Shown here piece by piece: positions 7,094 to 13,433 of a DNA stretch of 14,641 nucleotides (positions are counted from its first letter, which is position 1; the number at the start of each line of letters is the position of its first letter). The translations under genes were made by a program, and so were the position numbers. This stretch comes from an uncultured Bacilli bacterium (GTDB taxonomy: Bacteria; Bacillota_I; Bacilli_A; RF39; UBA660): positions 1-14,641 of the forward strand of contig CANRKS010000017.1 of NCBI GenBank assembly GCA_947631285.1, read 5' to 3'. The notes beneath the pieces were generated by a model. That model was given only the letters and a program-made list of their open reading frames with translations, had not been told where the DNA came from and did not search any database.

Positions 7094-8299
7094 TTACTTT
7101 ATTCTTTTATGATCCATATCATATTGCCAAAAATCCCAGAAAAAATGATTTTTAGCTAAAGCATTTTCTTTTTTTAATCTTTCTAATTTTTTGACGTTAT
7201 CATAAAGAAGATTATCCCCATACCTAGATCTCATATAAGCATCGACTAAAGTACTTGATAAAATATCTTGATTCGTTTTTCTAACTATATATTTACCAAT
7301 TTCTTCTAAAAAGTCTAAATAAGGAAAATCTTGCGTCCTATATTTGCCATATTTTTGATATAGATAATGATAAAGCGTAAAATCTAAAGGTTTTATTTCT
7401 TTTAAAAAAAGAAAATAAATCTTAACGGGATTTTTAACTTTATGAAGTAACTTAGTCATTTTTACTCTAAACTCATCCATACTTTTAACATCAAAAAATA
7501 GATCTAAAAGACTTAATCTTTGTAATTCATTTTCAATTGTAGTATCACGAAAAGTCATTAAAGCGTGGGAAAAGTTTTCTTCCTGATCAAAAGTAGGATC
7601 ACTTAAATAAAAACCATCTATCTTATATTTAGGATCAACTAATCTAATTAAAGCTCTTGCATGATATAAAATTGTTAACTCATCTTTTTTCCATTCTTCA
7701 ATATCTACCCTAGTCATCGAAGAATTAATCCCCATATAGCTAAGAGTACACACTAAAAGTTTAACATAATCCCGACAAACAAAATAGGGAGAAGAAAAAA
7801 GATTTTTTAAAGCATCAAATTCTAGGGGGTAATCATTTGGATAACTTGTATATTCACGAAAATTGACCACTTTTTGATATATTAAAGTAAATAATTCTAA
7901 AGGACTTAGTTTTTCTTTTCTATCCTTTAAGATAATAGGTTTTAAAAAATTAGTTAATTCGTGATAAAAGTTTAAATATTCTTCTGAGGTAAATTTACTC
8001 CTTAAAGATGAGTGAATTAAAGTTGCATTTGGATATCTCATAAGGACGTTATTAAGTAAATTTTTATCCATTAAATAAAAAGAAGAAAAAGGAAAAATAA
8101 CTTCATTATGTTTATCTAACTCTAAAAGTCTTTCTAAAAGATTGCGCATCTTAGATAAATATTCTTCTTCTTCATCGCCAATATCCGATATTGAAATAGT
8201 GTAATAAGAAGGAATAAGAGCTAAATCATTCAAAAAAGAAGAGTTTATCTCTCGACTGCTAAAATATTTGGTAAATTCAATATCTTCAACATAACTCAT
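7094..8299 (-). CDS. Cytosolic transglutaminase-like (papain-fold) protein
   Basis: The 401-residue product carries, in the right order and spacing, a transglutaminase-like triad: Cys175 in YFVCRDYVKLLVCTLSYMGI, His213 in ILYHARALIRLVD and Asp234 in YLSDPTFD. Families with this core are mostly proteases, peptidases or amide-cleaving enzymes; the substrate here is unknown. Residues about 1-125 precede the core and residues about 250-401 form a helical C-terminal part without recognisable motifs. There is no signal peptide or membrane segment, unlike many secreted bacterial transglutaminase-like proteins. The ATG at 8299 is chosen because AGGA lies 8 bases before it; the in-frame ATG at 8305 is only 2 bases from that site. 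It heads a two-gene unit with a 276-residue protein of unknown function. Confidence 0.8.
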   Translation of the reverse strand: MSYVEDIEFTKYFSSREINSSFLNDLALIPSYYTISISDIGDEEEEYLSKMRNLLERLLELDKHNEVIFPFSSFYLMDKNLLNNVLMRYPNATLIHSSLRSKFTSEEYLNFYHELTNFLKPIILKDRKEKLSPLELFTLIYQKVVNFREYTSYPNDYPLEFDALKNLFSSPYFVCRDYVKLLVCTLSYMGINSSMTRVDIEEWKKDELTILYHARALIRLVDPKYKIDGFYLSDPTFDQEENFSHALMTFRDTTIENELQRLSLLDLFFDVKSMDEFRVKMTKLLHKVKNPVKIYFLFLKEIKPLDFTLYHYLYQKYGKYRTQDFPYLDFLEEIGKYIVRKTNQDILSSTLVDAYMRSRYGDNLLYDNVKKLERLKKENALAKNHFFWDFWQYDMDHKRIK

Positions 8300-8322
8300 A
8301 AGCATTTTCCTAACAAAAAAAT

Positions 8323-8351
8323 ATTATAAAGGAAGACTATAATTATTGCAA
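8323..8351 (-). promoter_or_regulatory. Promoter of the transglutaminase-like gene pair
   Basis: On the minus strand, -35 TTGCAA (8351-8346), a 17-base spacer and a perfect -10 TATAAT (8328-8323) lie immediately after the greA terminator and about 24 bases before the start codon at 8299. The pair is therefore transcribed independently of greA. Confidence 0.75.
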
Positions 8352-8375
8352 GAAAAAAAGCCTAATATTTAGGCT
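8352..8375 (-). terminator. Terminator of greA
   Basis: AGCCTAA (8359-8365) and TTAGGCT (8369-8375) form a perfect 7-bp stem with a 3-base loop. On the minus strand it is followed by about seven T residues. The stem includes the greA stop codon. This is the clearest intrinsic terminator in the window. Confidence 0.9.
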
Positions 8376-8839
8376 ACATTTAAAATTGTTATATTGTATC
8401 CCCCATTAGGGCTTTCAACTAATACTTGATCACCTTTTTTATGACCTTTGATGGCAATTCCAATTGGTGATTCAACGGAAATCTTATTATTAAATGGATC
8501 AGCTTCAACCGAAGAAACAATTTTATATTCTTCTTCTTCGCCATCTTCATCTTTAATGGTTACTACTGAGCCAATACCAATATTTCCCCCTTTTCTTTTA
8601 GTTTCAACAATTTCACTATGTTCTAGTTTATATTCTAATTCTTTTATTCTTGCTTCGATTTGAGCTTGATCATTCCGGGCAGCATCATAATCAGCATTTT
8701 CTGATAAATCCCCCATAGCTCTAGCTTCTTTTAGAGCGACGATTACTTCTTTTCTTTTCACGTTTTTAAGTTCATTTAACTCGTTTTCTAACTCTAAATA
8801 TCCTTCAGCAGTTAGTTCGAATAAATCTTCATTTTTCAC
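8369..8839 (-). CDS. greA: Transcription elongation factor GreA
   Basis: The 156-residue product enters the RNA polymerase secondary channel and stimulates cleavage of backtracked RNA. The N-terminal coiled coil (about 1-75) carries the tip motif ARAMGDLSENADYDAARNDQ (39-58), with the acidic residues Asp44 and Glu47 that position the catalytic metal. The C-terminal FKBP-like domain (about 82-156) includes IGIGSVVTIKD and SPIGIAIKGHKKGD. Length and motifs are normal for the family. The start is GTG at 8839, with AAAGGAG about 11 bases upstream; the next in-frame Met is residue 42, inside the conserved motif. It lies downstream of yrrO as in Bacillus, but udk, which normally sits between them, is missing. 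It has its own promoter overlapping the end of yrrO. Confidence 0.97.
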   Translation of the reverse strand: MKNEDLFELTAEGYLELENELNELKNVKRKEVIVALKEARAMGDLSENADYDAARNDQAQIEARIKELEYKLEHSEIVETKRKGGNIGIGSVVTIKDEDGEEEEYKIVSSVEADPFNNKISVESPIGIAIKGHKKGDQVLVESPNGGYNITILNVA

Positions 8840-8871
8840 TGTAAAAATCTCTCCTTTTTATGACTTACAAA

Positions 8872-8900
8872 ATGATACTATAAAACTTCCTTTTTGTCAA
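8872..8900 (-). promoter_or_regulatory. greA promoter inside the end of yrrO
   Basis: On the minus strand, a perfect -35 TTGACA (8900-8895), a 17-base spacer and -10 TATCAT (8877-8872) precede greA. The -35 and spacer lie in the last codons of the yrrO gene, whose stop is at 8880-8878. This is the best match to the housekeeping sigma consensus in the window and suggests strong, separate expression of greA. Confidence 0.8.
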
Positions 8901-10059
8901 ATATTTTTAGGCGCATCATAGCAAATTTAGGTAAAGAAAAAGGTACATCTAAATAGACGATCATTTGAGGATGCCTTGCTACATCTATTTTACTTCCCTC
9001 TTCATTTACTATTCTTTTTATAGTATATGTTTTTTCTTCCATATTAGGACCAATAAATTCTACAACATCGCCTACTTTAAAATAATTTCGCTCTTCTAAT
9101 TTTATTTGTTTTTTCTTTTCATTATATTCTAAGACAATGCCAAGAAAATCTTGATTACTAACTTCTTCTCGATCTTGAAAATAGCTCTCATTGGGACCAG
9201 GAAATTTTTGATAAAATTGTGGCACTGTATCTCTATTAGCAACACGATCTAAGATTTTTTCATAATATTTTTGATCTTCCTTGGTAAGCGTTTTTTCCTC
9301 TATCTTATCAATTAGCTTCCGATAACACATAATAACCGTCGCAATATAGTAAACAGATCGCATTCTTCCTTCAATTTTAAAAGAAGAAACACCAATCTTA
9401 ATCATATCTTCTAAGTATTCTACCATATTTAAATCTTTACTCATAAAAGTAAAAGGAACATTGGAAGTAGAAAATACCCACCGGCATATTTGTGCACAAC
9501 CTCCTCGATTTGAATCTCTTAAGGTCATGTAATTAGATAGAACACATTTGCCACTTATGGCGGTACACATCGCGCCATGAATAAAACACTCTAATGAAGC
9601 GTTAGTCTCTTTTTTAATTCTAATAATATCTTCTCTTTTGGCTTCTCGTCCTAAAACAAATCTTTTAACTCCCAAGTCTTGCCAAAACTTAATAGCTTCA
9701 TAATTTAAAGTACTAGCTTGCGTTGATAAAATAACTTCTAAACCTAGAGAAATAGCTTTTTTAACTGCGATAATATCACTAACAATCACTGCATCAACCA
9801 AAATATCTTTAAGGTAAGCTAAATATTCATCTAAACCCTCTAAGTTTTTATTGTGAAAAACAATATTAACAGTCACATAAACTTTCTTATTTAATTGATG
9901 AGCAAAAGTGCAAGCCTCTTTTATTTCTTCTAAACTAAAATTCTTCGCATTGGCTCTTAAACTATAATCTTTGCCTCCAATGTAAACAGCATCAGCTCCA
10001 TATAATAAAGCTATTTTTAATCTTTCTAAATCTCCCGCTGGAGCTAGTAACTCAACCAT
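8878..10059 (-). CDS. trhP2: U32-family tRNA uridine hydroxylation protein TrhP2 (YrrO)
   Basis: This 393-residue member of the former peptidase U32 family acts, by homology to E. coli TrhP/YegQ and B. subtilis YrrO, in prephenate-dependent formation of 5-hydroxyuridine at tRNA position 34. It starts with the canonical VELLAPAGD. The U32 signature LECFIHGAMC, then SGKCVLSNY, is complete. Cys165, Cys172, Cys188 and Cys192 (spacing CX6CX15CX3C) fit the iron-sulfur cluster ligands. A beta-barrel-like C-terminal part (VLEYNEKKKQIKLEERNYFKV region onward) follows. The ATG at 10059 is preferred over the one at 10068, since AAAGGA lies about 8 bases before it. It overlaps the yrrN-like stop by 8 bases, so the two are translationally coupled. 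RlhA-type rRNA hydroxylation is an alternative role, but trmR and yrrN next door favour tRNA. Confidence 0.9.
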   Translation of the reverse strand: MVELLAPAGDLERLKIALLYGADAVYIGGKDYSLRANAKNFSLEEIKEACTFAHQLNKKVYVTVNIVFHNKNLEGLDEYLAYLKDILVDAVIVSDIIAVKKAISLGLEVILSTQASTLNYEAIKFWQDLGVKRFVLGREAKREDIIRIKKETNASLECFIHGAMCTAISGKCVLSNYMTLRDSNRGGCAQICRWVFSTSNVPFTFMSKDLNMVEYLEDMIKIGVSSFKIEGRMRSVYYIATVIMCYRKLIDKIEEKTLTKEDQKYYEKILDRVANRDTVPQFYQKFPGPNESYFQDREEVSNQDFLGIVLEYNEKKKQIKLEERNYFKVGDVVEFIGPNMEEKTYTIKRIVNEEGSKIDVARHPQMIVYLDVPFSLPKFAMMRLKIFDKKEVL

Positions 10060-10837
10060 TTTGATCATCCTTTATTTTATATATTGTCTCCGTATTTAAA
10101 AAACCTTCACTAGTTTCCATCACTACTTCTCCTTTTAGCTCTTTTATAATATCTTTTACTTCTAAAAAAGATGAGACAATCAAATAATATTTACAATCTA
10201 AATCTAATAAAGATAGGCCATTAAAAACTGGTTTATGATAAAAACAAGTTCCATACTCATTTTCATAAACAATAAATTCATGATTACCATTTTTAATTAA
10301 AAGAGGATTTTCTTTTTCTATCTTATGAAATTTAGCATAATTATTAAGTAAAAGCCGTCTAGAATACATACTCATTACATAACCAAAAATAAAAGTAGAA
10401 ATTTTATTTGTCTCTTTTTCAATTTCTTTAATTTCATCTTTAGTTATATCTGTAGCTAAAATAACAGAATCAACCCATTCTAAATATATCTTAACACTCT
10501 CTTTATTTGTATTAAAATGACTTAAATATAATATTTTTTCAATCTTTTTCTCTTTTATTAAAGGTATGATACCCAAGTCATCAAAAATTATTCCCTTAAA
10601 ATCATCGATATTTTCTAAAGTCTTAAAATTATCAATTCCTTCATTATCTAAAATACGATTTAAATAAAGAAAACTATTATGCCGAATATCTAAAGGTATT
10701 TCAGAAATTAAAAAAGTATTAGGTATGCCAACACAAAAGTCTTTTAGAGGAAAGACATAATTATTAATACCTAATTCTTTTAAATCATCTAAATCAGTTA
10801 AATTATTAATCGTTATTAATATTTTATTATTTTTCAT
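10052..10837 (-). CDS. trhP1: TrhP1-like (YrrN) U32-fold protein lacking cluster cysteines
   Basis: The position between trmR and trhP2 identifies this 261-residue protein as the YrrN/TrhP1 counterpart, a partner in tRNA 5-hydroxyuridine synthesis. Sequence support is weaker. A TIM-barrel-like order of segments is visible (KILITINNL, KGIIFDDLGIIPLI, VDSVILATDITKDEI), followed by FIFGYVMSMYSRRLLLNNY (149-167). That segment lines up with the U32 signature FIHGAMCTAISGKCVLSNY of the neighbour, but both cysteines are replaced by non-ligand residues. Only three cysteines remain (35, 198 and 215), none in the signature. The ATG at 10837 is used; an in-frame GTG at 10849 lies inside trmR and has no better ribosome-binding site. 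It overlaps the trmR stop by 11 bases and trhP2 by 8. It may be a structural partner of TrhP2 rather than an independent enzyme. Confidence 0.75.
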   Translation of the reverse strand: MKNNKILITINNLTDLDDLKELGINNYVFPLKDFCVGIPNTFLISEIPLDIRHNSFLYLNRILDNEGIDNFKTLENIDDFKGIIFDDLGIIPLIKEKKIEKILYLSHFNTNKESVKIYLEWVDSVILATDITKDEIKEIEKETNKISTFIFGYVMSMYSRRLLLNNYAKFHKIEKENPLLIKNGNHEFIVYENEYGTCFYHKPVFNGLSLLDLDCKYYLIVSSFLEVKDIIKELKGEVVMETSEGFLNTETIYKIKDDQNG

Positions 10838-11423
10838 CTTTACGAACACTTACAGATATGCCATCACCAATATCATAAAATTTAGTATCAAATTCTGTAT
10901 TTTCTCTTAAGAAAGTGATGTAATCTTCAATTTTACCTACTAAACTTTTTAAATTCTTACTTTCAATATCTTCACTCTTACCTACATAACCATGAAATTT
11001 TAAATTATCAGTTATAATAGTTCCGGTATCTTTTAAGAAATATTTATATTTTTCAAAAAATTTAATATTTTGCGCTTTTGCAGCATCAATAAAAATTAAA
11101 TCATATTTTACTTCGGCCGATAGATTAACATCTAAAGCATCTTGAAATACAACATTTATTTTTTTATCCATTTCACATTTTTTCACATTTTTAAGGCATT
11201 CCATATATCTTTCTTCATCTCTTTCAATTGTTGTAACGAATGCCCCTTCAGAAGCACTAGCCATTAAAATAGCTGAATAACCAATAGCGGAACCAATTTC
11301 TAAAATGTTTTTAACATTATGCTCCTTAATATATTTCATAATAAACGCAATTGTTTTCTTTTCGACAATTGGCACGTTATTCTCCTGCGCATATTCTTCC
11401 ATTTCCAGGATTTTTTCTTTCAT
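10827..11423 (-). CDS. trmR: tRNA 5-hydroxyuridine methyltransferase TrmR (YrrM)
   Basis: This 198-residue class I SAM-dependent O-methyltransferase is related to the metal-dependent catechol-type family. B. subtilis TrmR (YrrM) methylates ho5U34 of tRNA to mo5U34. SAM motif I is LEIGSAIGYSA (41-51), with Glu67 in TTIERD as the ribose-binding acid. FIDAAKAQ (Asp113) and ITDNLKFHG (Asp139, Asn140) match the metal-binding residues of the family. The start has AGGTGG about 4-5 bases upstream and lies 8 bases after the mltG stop. Together with the two following U32 genes it forms a complete ho5U-to-mo5U wobble modification cassette. Length is close to the usual 210-220 residues. Confidence 0.9.
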   Translation of the reverse strand: MKEKILEMEEYAQENNVPIVEKKTIAFIMKYIKEHNVKNILEIGSAIGYSAILMASASEGAFVTTIERDEERYMECLKNVKKCEMDKKINVVFQDALDVNLSAEVKYDLIFIDAAKAQNIKFFEKYKYFLKDTGTIITDNLKFHGYVGKSEDIESKNLKSLVGKIEDYITFLRENTEFDTKFYDIGDGISVSVRKDEK

Positions 11424-11431
11424 ATTACCAC

Positions 11432-12463
11432 CTAACTATACTTCCTTATGAGTTCTTGAAATTCAGCAGAAGTTTTGGCAAAATGGAGTTTTCCATCTTT
11501 ATCGGCATAAAAGTAAATGTAATTATCATTACTTGGATTTAAAGCCGCCTTTAGGGAATCTTCACTTGGATTACAAATAGGCCCAACGGGAAGTCCTAAA
11601 AAACTGGTATTCCTTGTATTATATGCATTTACAGCATTTAAGTCACTAGTTGTTAAATCCTCTGATAAGGCTTTTTTTACCCCATAATAAGCTGTAACAT
11701 CCATTCCTAAACTCATTTTTAAATCTAGTCTTTTTCTAATTACTTGACTAACAATACTCCTATCTTCTTTCATCATGGTTTCATTTTCAATAATACTTGA
11801 TATTGTCAATATTTCATGAACATTAAATCCAGACGCTTTAATAGCAGCACTATAATTATCTAACACTTCCTCTGATTTTGCAAGCATTTTGGCAAGGATA
11901 TCTTTAATGCTAGATGATTTACTAAAAGTATAAGTATCAGGAAATAAGTATCCTTCTAAGCTATAATATATATCTTTATTTAAAATACTTTCATCAATAA
12001 AATCATATTTATTTATTAATTCTTTTAAGTAATCTTGATCACTTAAAACCGTTAAAATCTCTTCTTCGGTAAAAGGAAACTTTTCAGTTATTTGTTTTAT
12101 ATAATCGATAACTCTTTTACCTTCTAAAAATGTTATACTAATAGAATCATCAATTACTTTTCCATTTTTTAAATGATCAAAAATTTCTCTCGTACTAAAT
12201 TTTCTATCTAATTCATAACTCCCTGCTTGAATAATAATATCTTTATGTAACTTCACATATACTAAAGAAGATATTTTACTTTTAATAAGTTTAGCATTAT
12301 ATAAATTATTAATTACTTCTTTAGTACTAGTCCCTCTTTCAATATTAAAAGTAACTTTTTCGGAATTTTTAGAGACACTAGTTAAACCATAAAAATACAT
12401 TCCCCCCATGAAAATAATTATAGCTAAAATAGCCACCCCCACAATTATTATTTTCTTCTTCAT
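11432..12463 (-). CDS. mltG: Endolytic murein transglycosylase MltG (YceG-like)
   Basis: This 343-residue protein is anchored by one N-terminal transmembrane helix (about 4-26), with the rest outside the cell. It cleaves nascent glycan strands and sets their length during peptidoglycan synthesis. A LysM-like subdomain (about 36-105) precedes the catalytic YceG domain. Conserved segments are EGYLFPDTY (170-178), ISSIIENET with the likely catalytic Glu226, and LGLPVGPICNPS (289-300). The start forms a 4-base ATGA overlap with the preceding DUF1292 gene. All active-site segments are intact, which argues for a functional peptidoglycan wall. Confidence 0.95.
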   Translation of the reverse strand: MKKKIIIVGVAILAIIIFMGGMYFYGLTSVSKNSEKVTFNIERGTSTKEVINNLYNAKLIKSKISSLVYVKLHKDIIIQAGSYELDRKFSTREIFDHLKNGKVIDDSISITFLEGKRVIDYIKQITEKFPFTEEEILTVLSDQDYLKELINKYDFIDESILNKDIYYSLEGYLFPDTYTFSKSSSIKDILAKMLAKSEEVLDNYSAAIKASGFNVHEILTISSIIENETMMKEDRSIVSQVIRKRLDLKMSLGMDVTAYYGVKKALSEDLTTSDLNAVNAYNTRNTSFLGLPVGPICNPSEDSLKAALNPSNDNYIYFYADKDGKLHFAKTSAEFQELIRKYS

Positions 12464-12675
12464 TTTTCTTCACTACCCTCTATTCTATTTATTAACTCTT
12501 CAATCAAAAATATAGCTCGATCATCTATTTTATGAAGCTCTCTATTTTGGTATAATCCTGCATAAATATTCATCGTTTCTTCGTCTTCATAAACTAAATA
12601 TTCTTCTTCTAAAGCATTTATTTTATATAATAATTTTACTTTCTTCCGAATATTCTTTTTATTTTCTAAAATCAT
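12460..12675 (-). CDS. yrzB: DUF1292 family protein (YrzB-like)
   Basis: A small acidic protein of 71 residues containing LLYKINALEEEYLVYEDEE, the pattern of DUF1292 proteins, which sit between ruvX and mltG in many Firmicutes. Its biochemical function is unknown. The ATG at 12675 overlaps the ruvX stop by 4 bases (ATGA) and has GAGGAG about 6-7 bases upstream. A longer frame starting at 12711 would add 12 residues inside ruvX without a ribosome-binding site and is rejected. It overlaps mltG by 4 bases, so three consecutive genes are translationally coupled. B. subtilis YrzB is somewhat longer. Confidence 0.8.
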   Translation of the reverse strand: MILENKKNIRKKVKLLYKINALEEEYLVYEDEETMNIYAGLYQNRELHKIDDRAIFLIEELINRIEGSEEK

Positions 12676-13085
12676 TTTTGACTCCTCAAATAACTTTCTA
12701 AAATAACACAAGACGCTACTGCATCAATTCGATCTTTACTATTTTTAATGTTGTCACCAACATCATGAACAATATTTTCCGCTTCTTTAGTTGTTAGTCT
12801 TTCATCAACTAGTTCTACTTTAAAGCCTTCCTCTTCTAACATCTTTTTAAAATCTAAGCTTCTTTTTCCCGCAAATCCAATACTTCCGTCCATATTTTTA
12901 GGTAACCCTAAAACTATCTTCTCAACTTCATATTCTAAAGTTATCTTCTTAACTTCTTCTAAAGCTTTTGCATAATCTTCAAAAGAAAATCTAATTACTT
13001 TTAAAGGCCGGACTAAAGAATTAGTTTTATCTGTAATACTAACCCCTAACGTTTTAGTCCCTAAATCTAATCCCAAAAAGCGCAT
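12672..13085 (-). CDS. ruvX: RuvX/YqgF family Holliday-junction resolvase / pre-16S rRNA nuclease
   Basis: This 137-residue RNase H-fold nuclease is the YrrK counterpart; the family is linked to Holliday-junction resolution and to maturation of the 16S rRNA 5' end. Acidic active-site positions are visible: Asp7 in LGLDLGTKTLGVS, the loop LGLPKNMDGSIG (59-70), DERLTT (94-99) and the C-terminal KDRIDAVAS (Asp118, Asp121). The ATG at 13085 is chosen because AAGGA lies 7 bases upstream and the protein then begins MRFLGLDLG like its relatives; an ATG at 13100 would start inside ireB. Only one base separates it from the ireB stop. Confidence 0.93.
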   Translation of the reverse strand: MRFLGLDLGTKTLGVSITDKTNSLVRPLKVIRFSFEDYAKALEEVKKITLEYEVEKIVLGLPKNMDGSIGFAGKRSLDFKKMLEEEGFKVELVDERLTTKEAENIVHDVGDNIKNSKDRIDAVASCVILESYLRSQK

Positions 13086-13086
13086 C

Positions 13087-13329
13087 TTATTTTCCTTCAT
13101 AAGAGTTAATTAGAGCTAATAAAACTTCTTCTCTTTTTAAATCTTTCATTTTATCTCTAGCTCCTTCAAAGTTAGAAATATAAGCTAAATCACCCGTAAG
13201 TAAGTATCCAACTAATTGATTTTCGGCTTTATAACCTTTTCTTTCTAAAGATTCTATGACTTCATTAATAGTTATTAAAATTAATTCTTGTCTTAAGGCT
13301 GCAACATTAAAAATACTTGTCTTATCCAT
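13087..13329 (-). CDS. ireB: IreB family regulatory phosphoprotein (YrzL, DUF965)
   Basis: The 80-residue product is a homologue of Enterococcus IreB, a small substrate of the PASTA-domain kinase IreK (PrkC in Bacillus) that affects cell-wall stress responses and cephalosporin tolerance. The family core is clear in GYKAENQLVGYLLTGDLAYI (32-51) followed by EGARDKM. The short N-terminus MDKTSIFN keeps Thr4 near where IreB is phosphorylated, but the second threonine of the enterococcal protein is not obvious. AGAGG lies 6 bases before the ATG. As first gene of the operon it has its own promoter. In Bacillus alaS lies upstream; here a surface-protein gene does. Confidence 0.92.
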   Translation of the reverse strand: MDKTSIFNVAALRQELILITINEVIESLERKGYKAENQLVGYLLTGDLAYISNFEGARDKMKDLKREEVLLALINSYEGK

Positions 13330-13350
13330 ACTTTACCTCTCAATAAATTA

Positions 13351-13379
13351 ATTCTATCAAATACTCTTCACTTTTTCAA
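13351..13379 (-). promoter_or_regulatory. Promoter of the ireB-ruvX-yrzB-mltG-trmR-trhP1-trhP2 operon
   Basis: On the minus strand, -35 TTGAAA (13379-13374), a 17-base spacer and -10 TAGAAT (13356-13351) lie about 22 bases before the ireB start. Downstream genes overlap or are separated by at most 8 bases up to yrrO, so this is probably the main promoter for seven genes. Confidence 0.75.
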
Positions 13380-13390
13380 TAATCCACATT

Positions 13391-13420
13391 AAAAAAGAAA
13401 GATATTATTTCTTATCTTTC
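13391..13420 (-). terminator. Terminator of the right-end surface gene
   Basis: GAAAGATA (13397-13404) and TATCTTTC (13413-13420) form a perfect 8-bp stem with an 8-base loop. On the minus strand it is followed by six T residues (13396-13391). It lies 13 bases after the stop codon of the surface protein and insulates the ireB operon from it. Confidence 0.85.
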
Positions 13421-13433
13421 TCATTCAAATTAA

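Noticed and set aside
8448..8663. Plus-strand ORF of 71 codons inside greA
   Set aside because: It is fully antisense to a well-supported greA, with Ser-rich composition caused by the reverse reading of acidic codons.
11351..11542. Plus-strand ORF of 63 codons across the trmR start and mltG end
   Set aside because: It is antisense to two conserved genes, with no ribosome-binding site and no recognisable protein pattern.
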